Part shown: positions 28,009 to 37,429 of the stretch, piece after piece
Layout: each line of letters opens with the position of its first letter
Position numbering within the stretch: position 1 is the stretch's first letter
NCBI RefSeq assembly: GCF_017254835.1
Contig: NZ_JAFKCW010000002.1
Span: forward strand, 540,496 to 604,495
Origin: Algoriphagus aestuariicola
GTDB lineage: Bacteria; Bacteroidota; Bacteroidia; Cytophagales; Cyclobacteriaceae
DNA: 64,000 nucleotides
Direction of reading: 5' to 3'
Program-made: the position numbers and the translations under genes
Notes under the pieces: model-generated
The model's input: the letters and a program-made list of their open reading frames with translations, nothing else
Told to the model about the DNA's origin: nothing
The model's database searches: none

Positions 28009-28213
28009 ACGTTGCTCATCTATATCCTTTCGTGCTGCTATTTTTTGAGAGTTACTATCAAGTTGTGTATCTTCCTCTTGAGCCTTTCTGTCCTTGCTAG
28101 AACATCCCCCAAATTCTGGTTCGGATATAAACCCGCAATCCGACGCGCTATAATTCTGAGAGCGAACCGCTCCACATGACCCCTTGGACATGTAGCGAAA
28201 CTGGCCACGCTTA
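28003..28213 (-). pseudogene. Remnant of a four-helix-bundle (23S-IVP type) gene
   Basis: On the minus strand the frame reads SKGSCGAVRSQNYSASDCGF and continues ISEPEF. This aligns with KGSNGEARSQSYRAFDAGFI of the intact four-helix-bundle protein at 29440-29823. DNA such as GACAGAAAGGCTCAA is shared exactly by both. The N-terminal half is missing or replaced by the hybrid repeats at 28201-28418, and the C-terminal part drifts out of the family. It is a broken second copy. Confidence 0.75.
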
Positions 28214-28418
28214 ACAATTAACTTTTAACCCTTAACTATTTTTCAAAAGTTCTTCAAAATTCTCAATTCTGGCCACGTTTAACCTTTAACGATTAACTCT
28301 TAACTGTTTTTTAAAAAGTTCGTCAAAATTCTCTTCTCTGGCCAGGCTTAACTTTTATCACTTAACTATTAACTCGTTTCTTTTAACCCTTAACTATTTT
28401 TCAGCAGTTCGTCAAAGT
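28201..28418 (-). repeat. Three imperfect 68-69 nt tandem repeats built from two gene ends
   Basis: CTGGCCA begins at 28201, 28269 and 28338. Read on the minus strand each unit starts GTGGCCAGAATTGAGAA-like (the opening MARIxxF of the four-helix-bundle protein) and runs into TTTTGAAGAACTTTTGAAAA-like sequence and TAGTTAA, which copies the last codons of the UDP-xylose synthase (FDELLKNS stop). The third unit includes the true end of that gene. Confidence 0.8.
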
Positions 28419-29331
28419 ATTGAATCGTCTTCCCAAGTCCAGTACGGAGATCCACCGTCGGCTCCCAGTCCAGCTCTTTCTTTGCCAGATCAATGATCGG
28501 CTGACGTTGCATGGGGTCGTCCTGAGGCAAGGGCAAAAACTTGAGTTTGCTCGTGCTGTTGGTCAGCGCAATAACCAACTCTGCAAGTTCTAACATGGTA
28601 AACTCCCCGGGATTGCCAATGTTGACCGGACCGGTAAAGCCGTCCCTGGAGTTCATCAGGCGGTACATCCCTTCGATATTGTCATCCACATAGCAAAAGC
28701 TCCGCGTCTGTCTGCCGTCTCCAAAGATGGTGATGTCCTGGCCCTTGAGCGCTTGGACAATGAAATTGCTGACCACCCGGCCGTCGTTGGGATGCATTCT
28801 TGGACCGTAGGTATTGAAGATTCTCATCACCTTGATCGCCACCTTATGTTGTCTTTGATAGTCAAAGAACAATGTTTCTGCACATCGCTTTCCTTCGTCA
28901 TAGCAGGCCCTAATCCCCGTTGTGCTGACGCTTCCTTTGTAGGACTCCGGCTGGGGATGGACCTCGGGATCTCCATAGACTTCGGAGGTGCTTGCCTGAA
29001 GGATCTTAATCCGAAGTCTTTTGGCTAATCCGAGCATGTTGATTGCTCCGATCACCGATGTTTTTGTCGTCTGTACCGGGTCAAACTGGTAGTGGACAGG
29101 ACTTGCAGGACAGGCTAGATTATAGATTTCATCCACCTCAGCATAGAGGGGGAAAGTAATATCATGTCTCAGAAATTCGAAATTCTTATCATCCATGAGA
29201 TGATGGATATTGGACTTTCTACCCGTAAAAAGATTGTCCACGCAAAGCACCTCGTTCCCCTCATTCAACAGACGCTCACAAAGATGTGAGCCTAAAAAAC
29301 CGGCACCACCGGTGACAAGAATTCGCTTCAT
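28390..29331 (-). CDS. UDP-glucuronate decarboxylase / UDP-xylose synthase
   Basis: 313 residues, an extended short-chain dehydrogenase. Signatures: [17 protein letters not shown] (NAD), [28 protein letters not shown], the catalytic YDEGKR (Tyr-x-x-x-Lys) and [14 protein letters not shown], which together are diagnostic for UXS. It converts UDP-glucuronate to UDP-xylose in the cytoplasm and so predicts xylose (or a derivative) in a surface glycan. No obvious UDP-glucose 6-dehydrogenase is in the window. Its last codons have been copied into a tandem repeat directly downstream. Confidence 0.93.
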   Translation of the reverse strand: MKRILVTGGAGFLGSHLCERLLNEGNEVLCVDNLFTGRKSNIHHLMDDKNFEFLRHDITFPLYAEVDEIYNLACPASPVHYQFDPVQTTKTSVIGAINMLGLAKRLRIKILQASTSEVYGDPEVHPQPESYKGSVSTTGIRACYDEGKRCAETLFFDYQRQHKVAIKVMRIFNTYGPRMHPNDGRVVSNFIVQALKGQDITIFGDGRQTRSFCYVDDNIEGMYRLMNSRDGFTGPVNIGNPGEFTMLELAELVIALTNSTSKLKFLPLPQDDPMQRQPIIDLAKKELDWEPTVDLRTGLGKTIQYFDELLKNS

Positions 29332-29336
29332 TTTAA

Positions 29337-29433
29337 AGAGTTAAAGGGTTATGGGTTAAGAGGTTATGGGTTAAGAGGTTAAGGGTTAAGGGTTATGGGT
29401 TAAGGGTTATGGGTTAAGAGGTTAAGGGTTAAG
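29337..29433. repeat. TTAAGGG/TTATGGG-type tandem array
   Basis: About thirteen seven- to eight-base units (GGGTTAA, GGGTTAT, GAGGTTAA) between the UDP-xylose synthase and the four-helix-bundle gene. Same family as the array at 27931-28008; a short degenerate version (29823-29855) lies on the other side of the four-helix-bundle gene. Confidence 0.9.
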
Positions 29434-29439
29434 AATTTA

Positions 29440-29823
29440 TTATTTGTAACCCTTGGTACCGCTTGTTTTTAAAGTGATAATTAAATTATTGATTTTTCTT
29501 TTGAGCCTTTCTGTTTTACCCAATAGATCTTCAAGGGATTCTTTTGAAATGAAACCTGCGTCAAATGCCCTGTAGGATTGGGACCGAGCTTCGCCGTTTG
29601 AACCTTTTGCTATATAGAGAAAATTGATAAACTCTTTGTTGCCATCTCTTTCAAAACCTTCGGCGATATTATCCATTATTGACCCCGCTGCTGAATTGAA
29701 CTGAGAACAAAAACGAAAGTCTGATTTGAACGATGTTTCTTGCGTAAGGATACGAATTTTCATGCATAAAACCCTTGCCTCTTGCCAAATTTCCAAGTCC
29801 TCAAAGCTGTCAATTCTTGCCAA
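29440..29823 (-). CDS. Four-helix-bundle protein, 23S rRNA-intervening-sequence type
   Basis: 127 residues. It has the family's FEDLEIWQEARVLCMKI opening, then GSIMDNIAEGFERDGNKEFI and KGSNGEARSQSYRAFDAG, the three conserved blocks of the S23/IVP family (TIGR02436-like). The family was first seen inside inserts in 23S rRNA genes, but most Bacteroidota copies, like this one, stand free; function is unknown. It is flanked on both sides by TTAAC/GGGTTAA repeats, and a broken second copy lies 1.2 kb away, which suggests it moves or duplicates together with these repeats. Confidence 0.88.
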   Translation of the reverse strand: MARIDSFEDLEIWQEARVLCMKIRILTQETSFKSDFRFCSQFNSAAGSIMDNIAEGFERDGNKEFINFLYIAKGSNGEARSQSYRAFDAGFISKESLEDLLGKTERLKRKINNLIITLKTSGTKGYK

Positions 29824-29855
29824 TGTTTAACGATTAACAGTTAACTCTTAACCAA

Positions 29856-30866
29856 CTATACCAACTCAGGGTGTTCTTTCTCGAGCCGCTCATACACTTT
29901 CTTCACTTCTTGGGCATTCTCTTTTCGAAGCACCAAGATGGCATCTGGGGTTTGGATCAGGATGGTATTGGTGAGTCCGGTAAACTCGGTGTGGATCGAA
30001 GTCCCGATGACCATGTTTCCCAGTTCATCTTTGGGGTGCCCGGTTTGTTCCAGGTATTCGTAGATGGACTCGAATGAACCCATATCCGACCATTGAAACA
30101 AAGAAGGCACGACTTTTATCTTGTTGGTCCGCTCCATCACGGCATAGTCTACCGATATGGACGGGATCCGCATGGATAGGGTGTAGTCCAGTTTCCCTGA
30201 TTCTGAATTTTCGTAGGCCTCTTTAGCGGCCAGAAAAACCTCAGGTTCAAATTCCTGAAGCTCCTTCAGATAAACTCCCGCTTTAAAGCAAAACATGCCC
30301 GAATTCCAGTAGAAGTTTCCTCGCTCCAAAAAGCCCAGCGCGGTCGTCAAGTCTGGCTTCTCTCTAAAACTCTTCACATCTTCTCCATCTGATTCGATGT
30401 ATCCGTAGCCCGTCTCAGGCTTGGTTGGCTTCAAACCAAAGGTCACAATGAAACCCTCCCCCGCAAGCTGCATCGCTCTTGAAACAGCAGAAGCGTAGTG
30501 TTCATCCGCATGAATGAGATGGTCAGAGGGTGTGACAAATAAGATCTCGTTTGGATCAACCGCAAAGGCGGCAAATGCAATCGCTGCCGCGGTGTTTCTT
30601 GGGCAGGCTTCGATGATTTCCGAATAGGTGTTTATCCCGGCATTCGTCAGATCAGTACGGGAAAGTCCGTAGTTGTCGCTGTTGCCCACTACGATCAGTT
30701 CATCGCAGAAACTCTTGTTTCTGAGTACAGTCTTTTGAAAAAGCGTCTGTCCCTCAAAGATCGGCAAGTATTGCTTTGGTTTACTCTTTCGGGACAGTGG
30801 CCAAAGCCTTGACCCTACCCCACCTGAAAGAATTACGTTGAATGTTCTAAACCTACGAGTGTCCAT
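29856..30866 (-). CDS. manC: Mannose-1-phosphate guanylyltransferase
   Basis: 336 residues; only the nucleotidyltransferase domain is present, without the C-terminal isomerase half of bifunctional ManC/AlgA enzymes. Motifs: VILSGGVGSRLWPLSRKSKPKQ-type pyrophosphorylase loop (11-30), FVTPSDHLI, and the sugar-binding EKP in SFREKPD. It makes GDP-mannose from mannose-1-P and GTP for the surface glycan. It is the first gene of the capsule cluster and follows a 340-base leader with a terminator-like hairpin. Confidence 0.92.
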   Translation of the reverse strand: MDTRRFRTFNVILSGGVGSRLWPLSRKSKPKQYLPIFEGQTLFQKTVLRNKSFCDELIVVGNSDNYGLSRTDLTNAGINTYSEIIEACPRNTAAAIAFAAFAVDPNEILFVTPSDHLIHADEHYASAVSRAMQLAGEGFIVTFGLKPTKPETGYGYIESDGEDVKSFREKPDLTTALGFLERGNFYWNSGMFCFKAGVYLKELQEFEPEVFLAAKEAYENSESGKLDYTLSMRIPSISVDYAVMERTNKIKVVPSLFQWSDMGSFESIYEYLEQTGHPKDELGNMVIGTSIHTEFTGLTNTILIQTPDAILVLRKENAQEVKKVYERLEKEHPELV

Positions 30867-31204
30867 GATCTTAAAAAACTTTCAATTATTGGTTGCAAAA
30901 ATTGCTTTCAATTGATTGACCGAAATCCACTTCACCCTCCCAATTAACTTCAAATCTCAAGAATCACAAAATCTATTTCCCAATACCATCCAACCCTTCA
31001 AGCGCTATCCTAAATTGACAGCCGGACACAGCTTCGCCCTTTCAGTCCCATCTTGATCAAATTCCGGAAGATGAAAAGTAAATCCAGACAAAAATGAATG
31101 CCTGATGTCTTTTCGAATTTCTTTCGGTTTTAAGTCGTTGGTCTTAGCAGGTTTAACAACTGCATTAGAAGTTTAAACCTTGGCTATTATGGGTTATTGC
31201 TAAA

Positions 31205-31235
31205 AAAAAACGGCCTCAACATGAAAATTTGAGGC
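31205..31235 (-). terminator. Terminator-like hairpin in the manC leader
   Basis: GCCTCA/TGAGGC stem with an 11-base loop, followed on the minus strand by G and nine T. It lies about 340 bases before the manC start and well past the cysQ terminator, so it either ends a short RNA or acts as an attenuator of the manC operon. Confidence 0.65.
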
Positions 31236-31257
31236 ATTTTCTAAAATTCTATTGCAG

Positions 31258-31265
31258 CAAAGGTA
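31258..31265 (-). promoter_or_regulatory. Candidate -7 promoter element upstream of the leader hairpin
   Basis: TACCTTTG on the minus strand (TAnnTTTG consensus). A start about seven bases downstream would give a transcript of only about 45 nt before the hairpin at 31205-31235, unless transcription reads through into manC. Confidence 0.35.
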
Positions 31266-31742
31266 GTAAAACGAGCAATTTTTGTACTCATTTATATTCC
31301 TGTTTTTTATCGTTTTTTTCATATCGATGGGCAAATGCTCTTGTGCCGCCATACAAATCCCAAAGTATGACTTCACCTAATAAATGGGGAAGTTTTCAAA
31401 AGCGACTTGTCGATGGTCAACCAGCAAAACAAAGAATTTGCCAAATTTGAGCCCTTCCCAAAAACGAAGAGAATACTTATACCCGAACTATTTTGACACT
31501 GATAAGCCCATAATTATCAACTTCTTTGAAATTTCGGAAAAAAATCAGGCAGCTGTCTCGCCTATGATTCCATCATGCCTTCCAATAAATTTATTTGATG
31601 AAGTTCTATACTGCAATCGGCAGTTATGGACAATTTTCCCCAAAAGTCTACCAAAAAACCCGCATTGACATTCTAGTCCGTTACCAGCCCATCGATTAAC
31701 GGGTATTCAAATCGTCATTTCTGGCCATTGATCAAACAAAAA

Positions 31743-31770
31743 ACCATGCCCTTTTAAATTGAGGCATGGT
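31743..31770 (-). terminator. Rho-independent terminator after cysQ
   Basis: ACCATGCC/GGCATGGT stem with a 12-base loop and a T6 run on the minus strand. It lies about 130 bases beyond the cysQ stop and ends the sulfate-activation transcript. Confidence 0.8.
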
Positions 31771-31900
31771 CCAAAATCTGATAACAATTATGTTTTAAAA
31801 CTTCCTGAAATTTCACTCGTGCCTTGATCTCTTCAGGCACTAAGGGTAGGATCTACTTGAAGTCCCTATATTCCTCTAGACGAGAAAAAAAATAATCTTT

Positions 31901-32662
31901 TTAAGAAACGAGAAACCAGGAATTCAGCAAATCTGCCTTATTGTAGGGAAGTGGGTCTCCGCTTGGATAGATTTCGACACTCCCACCCATAGCAATCACC
32001 ACGCCATGAGCAGCCGCGGTATCCCACTCCATGGTTGGGGCAAATCTTGGATAAATCTGTGCTTTTCCCTCCGCCACCAGCATGAATTTCAAGGATGAAC
32101 CCATGGAAATCACTTCAACACCGGGGTATCGCGCAATAAACTCCTGCGTCTCGGGATTCAAATGGGATTTGCTGGCAACAATTGTTTTGACCTCGGGCCT
32201 TTCTCGTCTTTCAAGCTGGTATGGAGAAGCTCCATTTGCCTGTTTCCATGCCCCTTCCTCTTCATTCCCCCAGTACAGCCAGCCCAAAACGGGAGCATAT
32301 ACTACGCCTAAAACAGGGACATCCTTGTGGATTAGGGCTATGTTTACCGTGAATTCCCCATTCTTCTTTATAAACTCTTTGGTTCCGTCCAATGGGTCTA
32401 CCATCCAGAAGTAGTCCCAATTTTTCCTTTCGTGATAGGATATATCTTTGCCTTCTTCAGAGAGTATCGGTAAACCAGTTCGCTCCAGAAATCCGCATAT
32501 CACTCGATGGGCAGCTAGATCTGCTTTGGTCAATGGCGAATTGTCCCCTTTGATCTCTATCCCAAAGTCGTCTGACTTGTAAATGTCCATCATCGCATTT
32601 CCAGCTGCCAAGGAGGCCTCCTTGGCTAAGGCTGTAAGTTCCCTTAAATTGATTGTATGCAT
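31901..32662 (-). CDS. cysQ: 3'(2'),5'-bisphosphate nucleotidase
   Basis: 253 residues from the ATG at 32662; the longer frame to 32716 adds a stretch not seen in the family. Inositol-monophosphatase fold with the metal site SEEGKDI, VDPLDGTKEFI (the D-P-x-D-G-T signature) and, near the end, MEWDTAAAHGV. It hydrolyses PAP (and PAPS) left over from sulfotransfer or PAPS reduction. It lies 150 bases after cysN and closes the cys cluster. Its presence implies turnover of PAPS. Confidence 0.9.
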   Translation of the reverse strand: MHTINLRELTALAKEASLAAGNAMMDIYKSDDFGIEIKGDNSPLTKADLAAHRVICGFLERTGLPILSEEGKDISYHERKNWDYFWMVDPLDGTKEFIKKNGEFTVNIALIHKDVPVLGVVYAPVLGWLYWGNEEEGAWKQANGASPYQLERRERPEVKTIVASKSHLNPETQEFIARYPGVEVISMGSSLKFMLVAEGKAQIYPRFAPTMEWDTAAAHGVVIAMGGSVEIYPSGDPLPYNKADLLNSWFLVS

Positions 32663-32812
32663 AACTCTATTTCTTAAGGCCTGTGAACTGTATGGTACAC
32701 TCCCAAGTACCGACAAGTATTTTTTCTGGTGGCAGATTTTGGTCGATCCACTGACAAGCTGGATTTTTTTTCACAAAACCTGTTTCGGATACTTCCTTCT
32801 ATACCCTGTTTC

Positions 32813-34072
32813 TCAGACGATCATTCCGGCGCCGACGGTCTCATTGGTATTCGGATCAATGAGAATAAGCGAACCTGTTTGTCTGTTCCTTCGATAGGAA
32901 TCAAAAAATAAAGGCTGGGCCGTGCGGAGGGAAATTCTGGCAATATCGTTCATTCCGATTTCCGTTATTCCTTCGATTCTATGCAGCGTATTGACATCCA
33001 CGGAGTATTGAATGTCCTTCACCATTGCCTGACATTCCTTGGTAGTATGTTTTACGATCACCTTGGTTCGGCTTTGCAAGGTTTTCTGATTCATCCAACA
33101 TACCATCACCTCCAAGTCCTGCTCCACATTGGGCTGATTGTTTGGTCTTACGATCATGTCTCCCCTACTTATGTCTATTTCGTCCTGCAAAGTCATCGTG
33201 ACGGACATGGGGGCGTAGGCTTCAACGATGGATTTACCGTCCAGCTCAATGCTCTTGATTTTCGAAGTAAATCCAGAAGGCAAGACTTTCACCTCATCCC
33301 CAGGCTTAAAAATGCCACCGTCAACCCTGCCTGCATATCCCCGAAAATCCTGGAAACCCAAGGTATGGGGACGAATCACCATTTGGACAGGAAATCTACA
33401 ATCAATGTGGTTGAAATCAGACGCGATATGAACATGTTCCAGATGATACAATAATGTGGCCCCCTCATACCAATCCATATTCTCCGAACGGGCCACTACA
33501 TTGTCTCCGTTTAACGCAGAGATAGGCACGAATTGGACATCCTTGATGTCCAGCTTACTGGAAAATGCCTGGTAATCGGCAACAATCCGGTTGTACACTT
33601 CCTCAGAGTAGTCGACCAGATCCATTTTGTTCACACAGACGACCACATGCGGGATTTTCAACAGCGAAGCGATAAAGGAATGTCGATGTGTCTGTTCCAA
33701 GAGCCCCTTTCGAGCGTCTATCAAGATTATCGCAAGGTTCGCAGTCGAAGCCCCCGTGACCATATTCCGGGTATATTGAATATGTCCCGGGGTATCCGCT
33801 ATGATGAACTTTCGCTTTGGCGTGGCAAAGTATCGATAAGCGACATCAATGGTAATTCCCTGCTCCCGCTCTGACCTAAGACCATCTGTCAAAAGCGACA
33901 AATCCACATAATCAAAGCCTTTTTTCTCCGAAGAAGTCTTCACCGCCTCGATTTGGTCTTCGAAAATCGATTTTGAATCGTAAAGCAATCTTCCGATCAG
34001 CGTACTTTTCCCGTCATCGACAGAGCCTGCCGTGGTGAATCGTAGAAGTTGATTGTTTTCTTGTATGCTCAT
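32813..34072 (-). CDS. cysN: Sulfate adenylyltransferase subunit 1 (GTPase)
   Basis: 419 residues, an EF-Tu-like GTPase: P-loop AGSVDDGKST (16-25), DTPGHIQYTRNMVTGAS (switch II) and NKMD. Two beta-barrel domains follow. It is of the stand-alone CysN type, without a fused APS kinase, in agreement with a separate cysC gene. With CysD it makes APS from sulfate and ATP, driven by GTP hydrolysis. Gap to cysD is 78 bases. Confidence 0.95.
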   Translation of the reverse strand: MSIQENNQLLRFTTAGSVDDGKSTLIGRLLYDSKSIFEDQIEAVKTSSEKKGFDYVDLSLLTDGLRSEREQGITIDVAYRYFATPKRKFIIADTPGHIQYTRNMVTGASTANLAIILIDARKGLLEQTHRHSFIASLLKIPHVVVCVNKMDLVDYSEEVYNRIVADYQAFSSKLDIKDVQFVPISALNGDNVVARSENMDWYEGATLLYHLEHVHIASDFNHIDCRFPVQMVIRPHTLGFQDFRGYAGRVDGGIFKPGDEVKVLPSGFTSKIKSIELDGKSIVEAYAPMSVTMTLQDEIDISRGDMIVRPNNQPNVEQDLEVMVCWMNQKTLQSRTKVIVKHTTKECQAMVKDIQYSVDVNTLHRIEGITEIGMNDIARISLRTAQPLFFDSYRRNRQTGSLILIDPNTNETVGAGMIV

Positions 34073-34150
34073 TTAAACGTTGAATCTTAAGAGTCAAAAA
34101 ATCAGTGTAAAATTTCATTTCTTTGGTTCATTTGACACGCAAACTAAAAC

Positions 34151-35056
34151 TTAGAAATAGCCAGCCTTTTTCCTATCCTCCATGGCTGTTTCGCCCCTCT
34201 TGTCATCAGCCCGTGTGCCTCGTTCCGTAGTCCTGGTTGTCGCGACCTCCTCGATGATCAATTCCAACGTATCAGCATTGGAAAGCACCGCCCCCGTAAT
34301 AGGCATGTCCCCACAGGTTCGATACCTGACCACAAGCCTCTGCACCCGCTCTCCTTCCTTTAATGGCAAATATTCGGATTTGGCCAAAATGACCTCATCT
34401 CTCACGACACAATCCCTTTCATGGGAAAAATACAGGGAAGGAAGTGCGATGTTTTCCTCCTTGATATACTGCCATACATCCATTTCCGTCCAATTGGAAA
34501 TCGGGAAAATCCTGAAATGTTCCCCATGGTGTTTTTTACCGTTAAAAAGATTCCACAATTCCGGCCTCTGATTTTTCGGGTCCCATTGTCCGAATTCGTC
34601 CCGGTGAGAAAAGAAACGCTCCTTGGCTCTAGCCTTCTCTTCATCCCTCCTGGCGCCGCCCATTGCAGCATCTATTTTAAAGGCCTCCAGGGTATCCAGC
34701 AGAGTCACCGTCTGAAGGGCGTTTCTGCTGGCATTAACTCCAGTCTCTTCTCTTACTCTCCCCTTGTCGATACTTTCCTGCACCGATCCCACGATCAGCT
34801 GAACGCTCAAGTTTCCAATAAGCCAATCCCTAAATTCGATGGTTTCCGGGAAGTTGTGGCCAGTATCGATATGAATCAATGGAAAAGGGATTTTGGCCGG
34901 ATAAAAGGCTTTTTTCGCAAGATGTGACAAGACTATACTGTCCTTTCCGCCTGAAAATAAGAGAGCGGGTCTTTCAAACTGAGACACAACCTCCCTTATT
35001 ACAAAAATCGCTTCAGCTTCAAGTTCCTTCAAATGAGGCAAATAATAAGATCCCAT
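34151..35056 (-). CDS. cysD: Sulfate adenylyltransferase subunit 2
   Basis: 301 residues, the typical length. The ATP-PPase P-loop is LLFSGGKDSIVLSHLA, with RDEEKARAKERFFS and the C-terminal RTTERGTRADDKRG motif that is highly diagnostic for CysD. It forms the sulfate-adenylylating heterodimer with CysN. It is located 20 bases downstream of cysC. Confidence 0.95.
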   Translation of the reverse strand: MGSYYLPHLKELEAEAIFVIREVVSQFERPALLFSGGKDSIVLSHLAKKAFYPAKIPFPLIHIDTGHNFPETIEFRDWLIGNLSVQLIVGSVQESIDKGRVREETGVNASRNALQTVTLLDTLEAFKIDAAMGGARRDEEKARAKERFFSHRDEFGQWDPKNQRPELWNLFNGKKHHGEHFRIFPISNWTEMDVWQYIKEENIALPSLYFSHERDCVVRDEVILAKSEYLPLKEGERVQRLVVRYRTCGDMPITGAVLSNADTLELIIEEVATTRTTERGTRADDKRGETAMEDRKKAGYF

Positions 35057-35076
35057 GGCTAATGTAACTATTAAAC

Positions 35077-35670
35077 TTAGTGGCCGATTGCAGCCGAAAT
35101 TACTCCAATTACTTTTTTTACTGAAATTTTCAAGTCTTCCTTATCCGAGTGGATGTGCACTGCAGGGCTTATCGGAGCTTCGTAGGGAGAATCTATACCC
35201 GTAAAATTCTTAATCACACCCGCTCTGGCTTTTTTGTAAAGTCCTTTTACATCCCTTTCCTCGCAAACTTCCAATGGACAATCCACATAGACTTCGAGGA
35301 AATTTTCGGCGCCCACCAACTCAGCTATCAGTTGTCTCTCTACCCTAAAAGGGGAAATAAACGCAGAAACCACGATCAAACCTGCATCCATCATCAATTT
35401 GGCGACTTCTGCTATCCTTCTGATGTTTTCCACCCTGTCCTCTTTTGAAAACCCCAGATCTTTATTCAATCCCGTACGAATATTATCCCCATCCAAAAGA
35501 TAGGTCGAATATCCAGCCTCAAACAACTGGACTTCCACCGCATTCGCCAACGTGGATTTTCCAGACCCCGAGAGCCCAGTGAACCAAATCAATTTGGGCT
35601 TTTGATTCAGCCGTTCGATTCTCAACTGCCTTGAAATTTTAAAAACCGCAGGATGTATGTGATTTTCCAT
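35077..35670 (-). CDS. cysC: Adenylylsulfate (APS) kinase
   Basis: 197 residues from the ATG at 35670 (an ATG at 35700 is inside the permease gene). P-loop GLSGSGKST, then [21 protein letters not shown] and [11 protein letters not shown], the complete APS-kinase signature. It phosphorylates APS to PAPS. The start codon falls two bases before the permease stop, so it is coupled to sulfate uptake. No APS/PAPS reductase gene is in the window. Confidence 0.93.
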   Translation of the reverse strand: MENHIHPAVFKISRQLRIERLNQKPKLIWFTGLSGSGKSTLANAVEVQLFEAGYSTYLLDGDNIRTGLNKDLGFSKEDRVENIRRIAEVAKLMMDAGLIVVSAFISPFRVERQLIAELVGAENFLEVYVDCPLEVCEERDVKGLYKKARAGVIKNFTGIDSPYEAPISPAVHIHSDKEDLKISVKKVIGVISAAIGH

Positions 35671-35671
35671 A

Positions 35672-37429
35672 TCAGAAGTAATAAAAATTAATAAAGACAA
35701 GCGTACTTAAACCATAAATTATAGTCAACGGCAATCCGATTCTTGCATAGTCTGAGAATTGGTAGTTTCCTGGCCCCATGACCATCAGGTTGGTTTGGTA
35801 TCCAATGGGGGTCATAAAATCCGCAGAGGCCGCAAATGCTATGGCTACAAAATAGGGGGTCAGCATCCCGCCAGATTGGGTCCCCATTTCCAAAGCGATC
35901 GGAAACATAATGGATACTGCAGCCGCGTTGGTGATCAAAGAGGTCAATCCCATAGTTATCAAAAATAGGATGCCGATATTGAAAATTGGAGAGCCTTCAT
36001 CCGTAACCCACTTTATCCCTTCGACAATAAACCCAGCCGTACCCGATTTCTGAATGGCGACACCTATTGACAACGAGCAGACCAAAACTATTAGAAGCTC
36101 CAAATCAATGGAGTTTTTAATGTGCTTCATTTTGAGGATTTTACATGAAACCATCACAAGAATCCCAAGAAATGCACCGAAAAACAATTCCATAAATCCC
36201 AGAATACCTAAAATCAAAAATCCCAAAGAAAAAATACTGGGCAATATCTGCTTCAAAGACTTCTTTTTTTCCAACTCTCCTTTGTTTGAAATCAAGATAA
36301 GATCCCTGGAATTCTTATTCCGATCCCAGTCCTTGGCACATATCATCAGCAAAAAATCCCCAGCCTGAAGTTTAGTTTCGCCTAGGTTGCCCTTTACTTT
36401 TTCGCCTTTTCTGTAGATCGAGATTACTGAGGCTTTGTATCTATCCCTAAATCCAGAATCCCTTAGGGTTTGGCCTACCAAATTGCTACCCGTTGGAATA
36501 ATAGCTTCGGAAAGCGACGAAAAACCATTTTGATGAATTTGGCTTTGATCTGGGAGAACTAACCCATTATTTGAGTTAATCAAATTCAATATCGCTTGGG
36601 TATTCCCTGCAAAAAACAAATAATCCCCCTCAAAGACCTCCACGCTGGAGCCCACAGCGGGGATAGTCCTTTCTCCCCTTTTTAGCTCTACCAAAAACAA
36701 CTCCTTGAGATGCCGTAAACCTGCCGTCTCTATAGTCTTTCCGATAATCGAGGAGTTCCTTTCGACTTTGGTTTCGACCAAATATTCGTTAAGATGCCCA
36801 ATGACCTGCTCTTTGTTCCCCTTTCGATCCTTTAAAAAAAAATCTGAAGCAAAAGTCAGATAAATCAACCCAAGCACTGACACTATTACTCCCAAAAACA
36901 AAAAATCCCTGTATCCCAATCCCTGCAGTCCACTCTGCTCGATTAGACCGTTTAATACGAGGTTTGTCGAGGTACCTACGACGGTAATCATCCCTCCTAG
37001 TATCGTCGCGAACGACAATGGAATCAAAAATTTGGAAGCGGAATATCCATTTTCATCTGCCCAGTTTTTCACAAAAGGGATCATGAAGGCGACTATGGGC
37101 GTATTGTTCAACAAGCTGCTTAATGAGGATACCAAAACCATCATTCTTGCTCGAAACTGAAAGGGGCTTAGGTGCTTACCAAAAAACTGATAAAAGAAAT
37201 CTTTTCCCAGATTCTGCTGTATCCCGGCAGTGAGGGTAACTAACAGGAATATCACAATGATCTGTTTGTTTGCCAACCCAGCTAATAGGTCCTCAATACT
37301 TAATATTTGAAAAACAACAAAGGTCATTGACGCTATCACAAAGGCCAAAGCCGGTCGCAACCAGTTGTTATACAAGCTCAATACCAGCAAAAAAATCACA
37401 AGGCAGACAAACAGAATAGAAAAATTCAC
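35672..37429 (-). CDS. SLC13/DASS-type permease with two TrkA-C domains, probable sulfate transporter
   Basis: 585 residues. Hydrophobic segments at about 1-200 and 385-585 enclose a cytoplasmic region (about 205-375) with two RCK/TrkA-C domains ([19 protein letters not shown] and [19 protein letters not shown]). The SNT-like motif is seen as [13 protein letters not shown] in the first half and [14 protein letters not shown] in the second, the two substrate/Na+ sites of the divalent-anion symporter family. This architecture with cysC, cysD and cysN next to it points to sulfate import. Confidence 0.85.
   Translation of the reverse strand: MNFSILFVCLVIFLLVLSLYNNWLRPALAFVIASMTFVVFQILSIEDLLAGLANKQIIVIFLLVTLTAGIQQNLGKDFFYQFFGKHLSPFQFRARMMVLVSSLSSLLNNTPIVAFMIPFVKNWADENGYSASKFLIPLSFATILGGMITVVGTSTNLVLNGLIEQSGLQGLGYRDFLFLGVIVSVLGLIYLTFASDFFLKDRKGNKEQVIGHLNEYLVETKVERNSSIIGKTIETAGLRHLKELFLVELKRGERTIPAVGSSVEVFEGDYLFFAGNTQAILNLINSNNGLVLPDQSQIHQNGFSSLSEAIIPTGSNLVGQTLRDSGFRDRYKASVISIYRKGEKVKGNLGETKLQAGDFLLMICAKDWDRNKNSRDLILISNKGELEKKKSLKQILPSIFSLGFLILGILGFMELFFGAFLGILVMVSCKILKMKHIKNSIDLELLIVLVCSLSIGVAIQKSGTAGFIVEGIKWVTDEGSPIFNIGILFLITMGLTSLITNAAAVSIMFPIALEMGTQSGGMLTPYFVAIAFAASADFMTPIGYQTNLMVMGPGNYQFSDYARIGLPLTIIYGLSTLVFINFYYF

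Larger units (their letters stand above)
31025..31295 (-). repeat. Leader-like repeat, copy 1 (upstream of manC)
   Basis: Shares colinear blocks with 37674-37925: GACACAGCTTCGCCC, AGTCCCATCTT, TTATGGG, AAAAAAA-n-GGCCT, AGGCATTTTCTA and ACTCATT, with nearly conserved spacing. Both copies have the same orientation relative to the operon that follows and contain a hairpin with a T-run on the minus strand. Confidence 0.65.
30867..31900. other. 1-kb intergenic region ahead of manC
   Basis: No credible coding frame. It contains the cysQ terminator (31743-31770), a second hairpin with a T-run on the minus strand (31205-31235), a TAnnTTTG element (31258-31265) and a copy of a repeat (about 31025-31295) that also precedes the sulfate operon. 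Confidence 0.6.

Noticed and set aside
29440-29823. Sign of a 23S rRNA intervening sequence
   Set aside because: The protein family was named from such inserts, but no rRNA sequence is present on either side.
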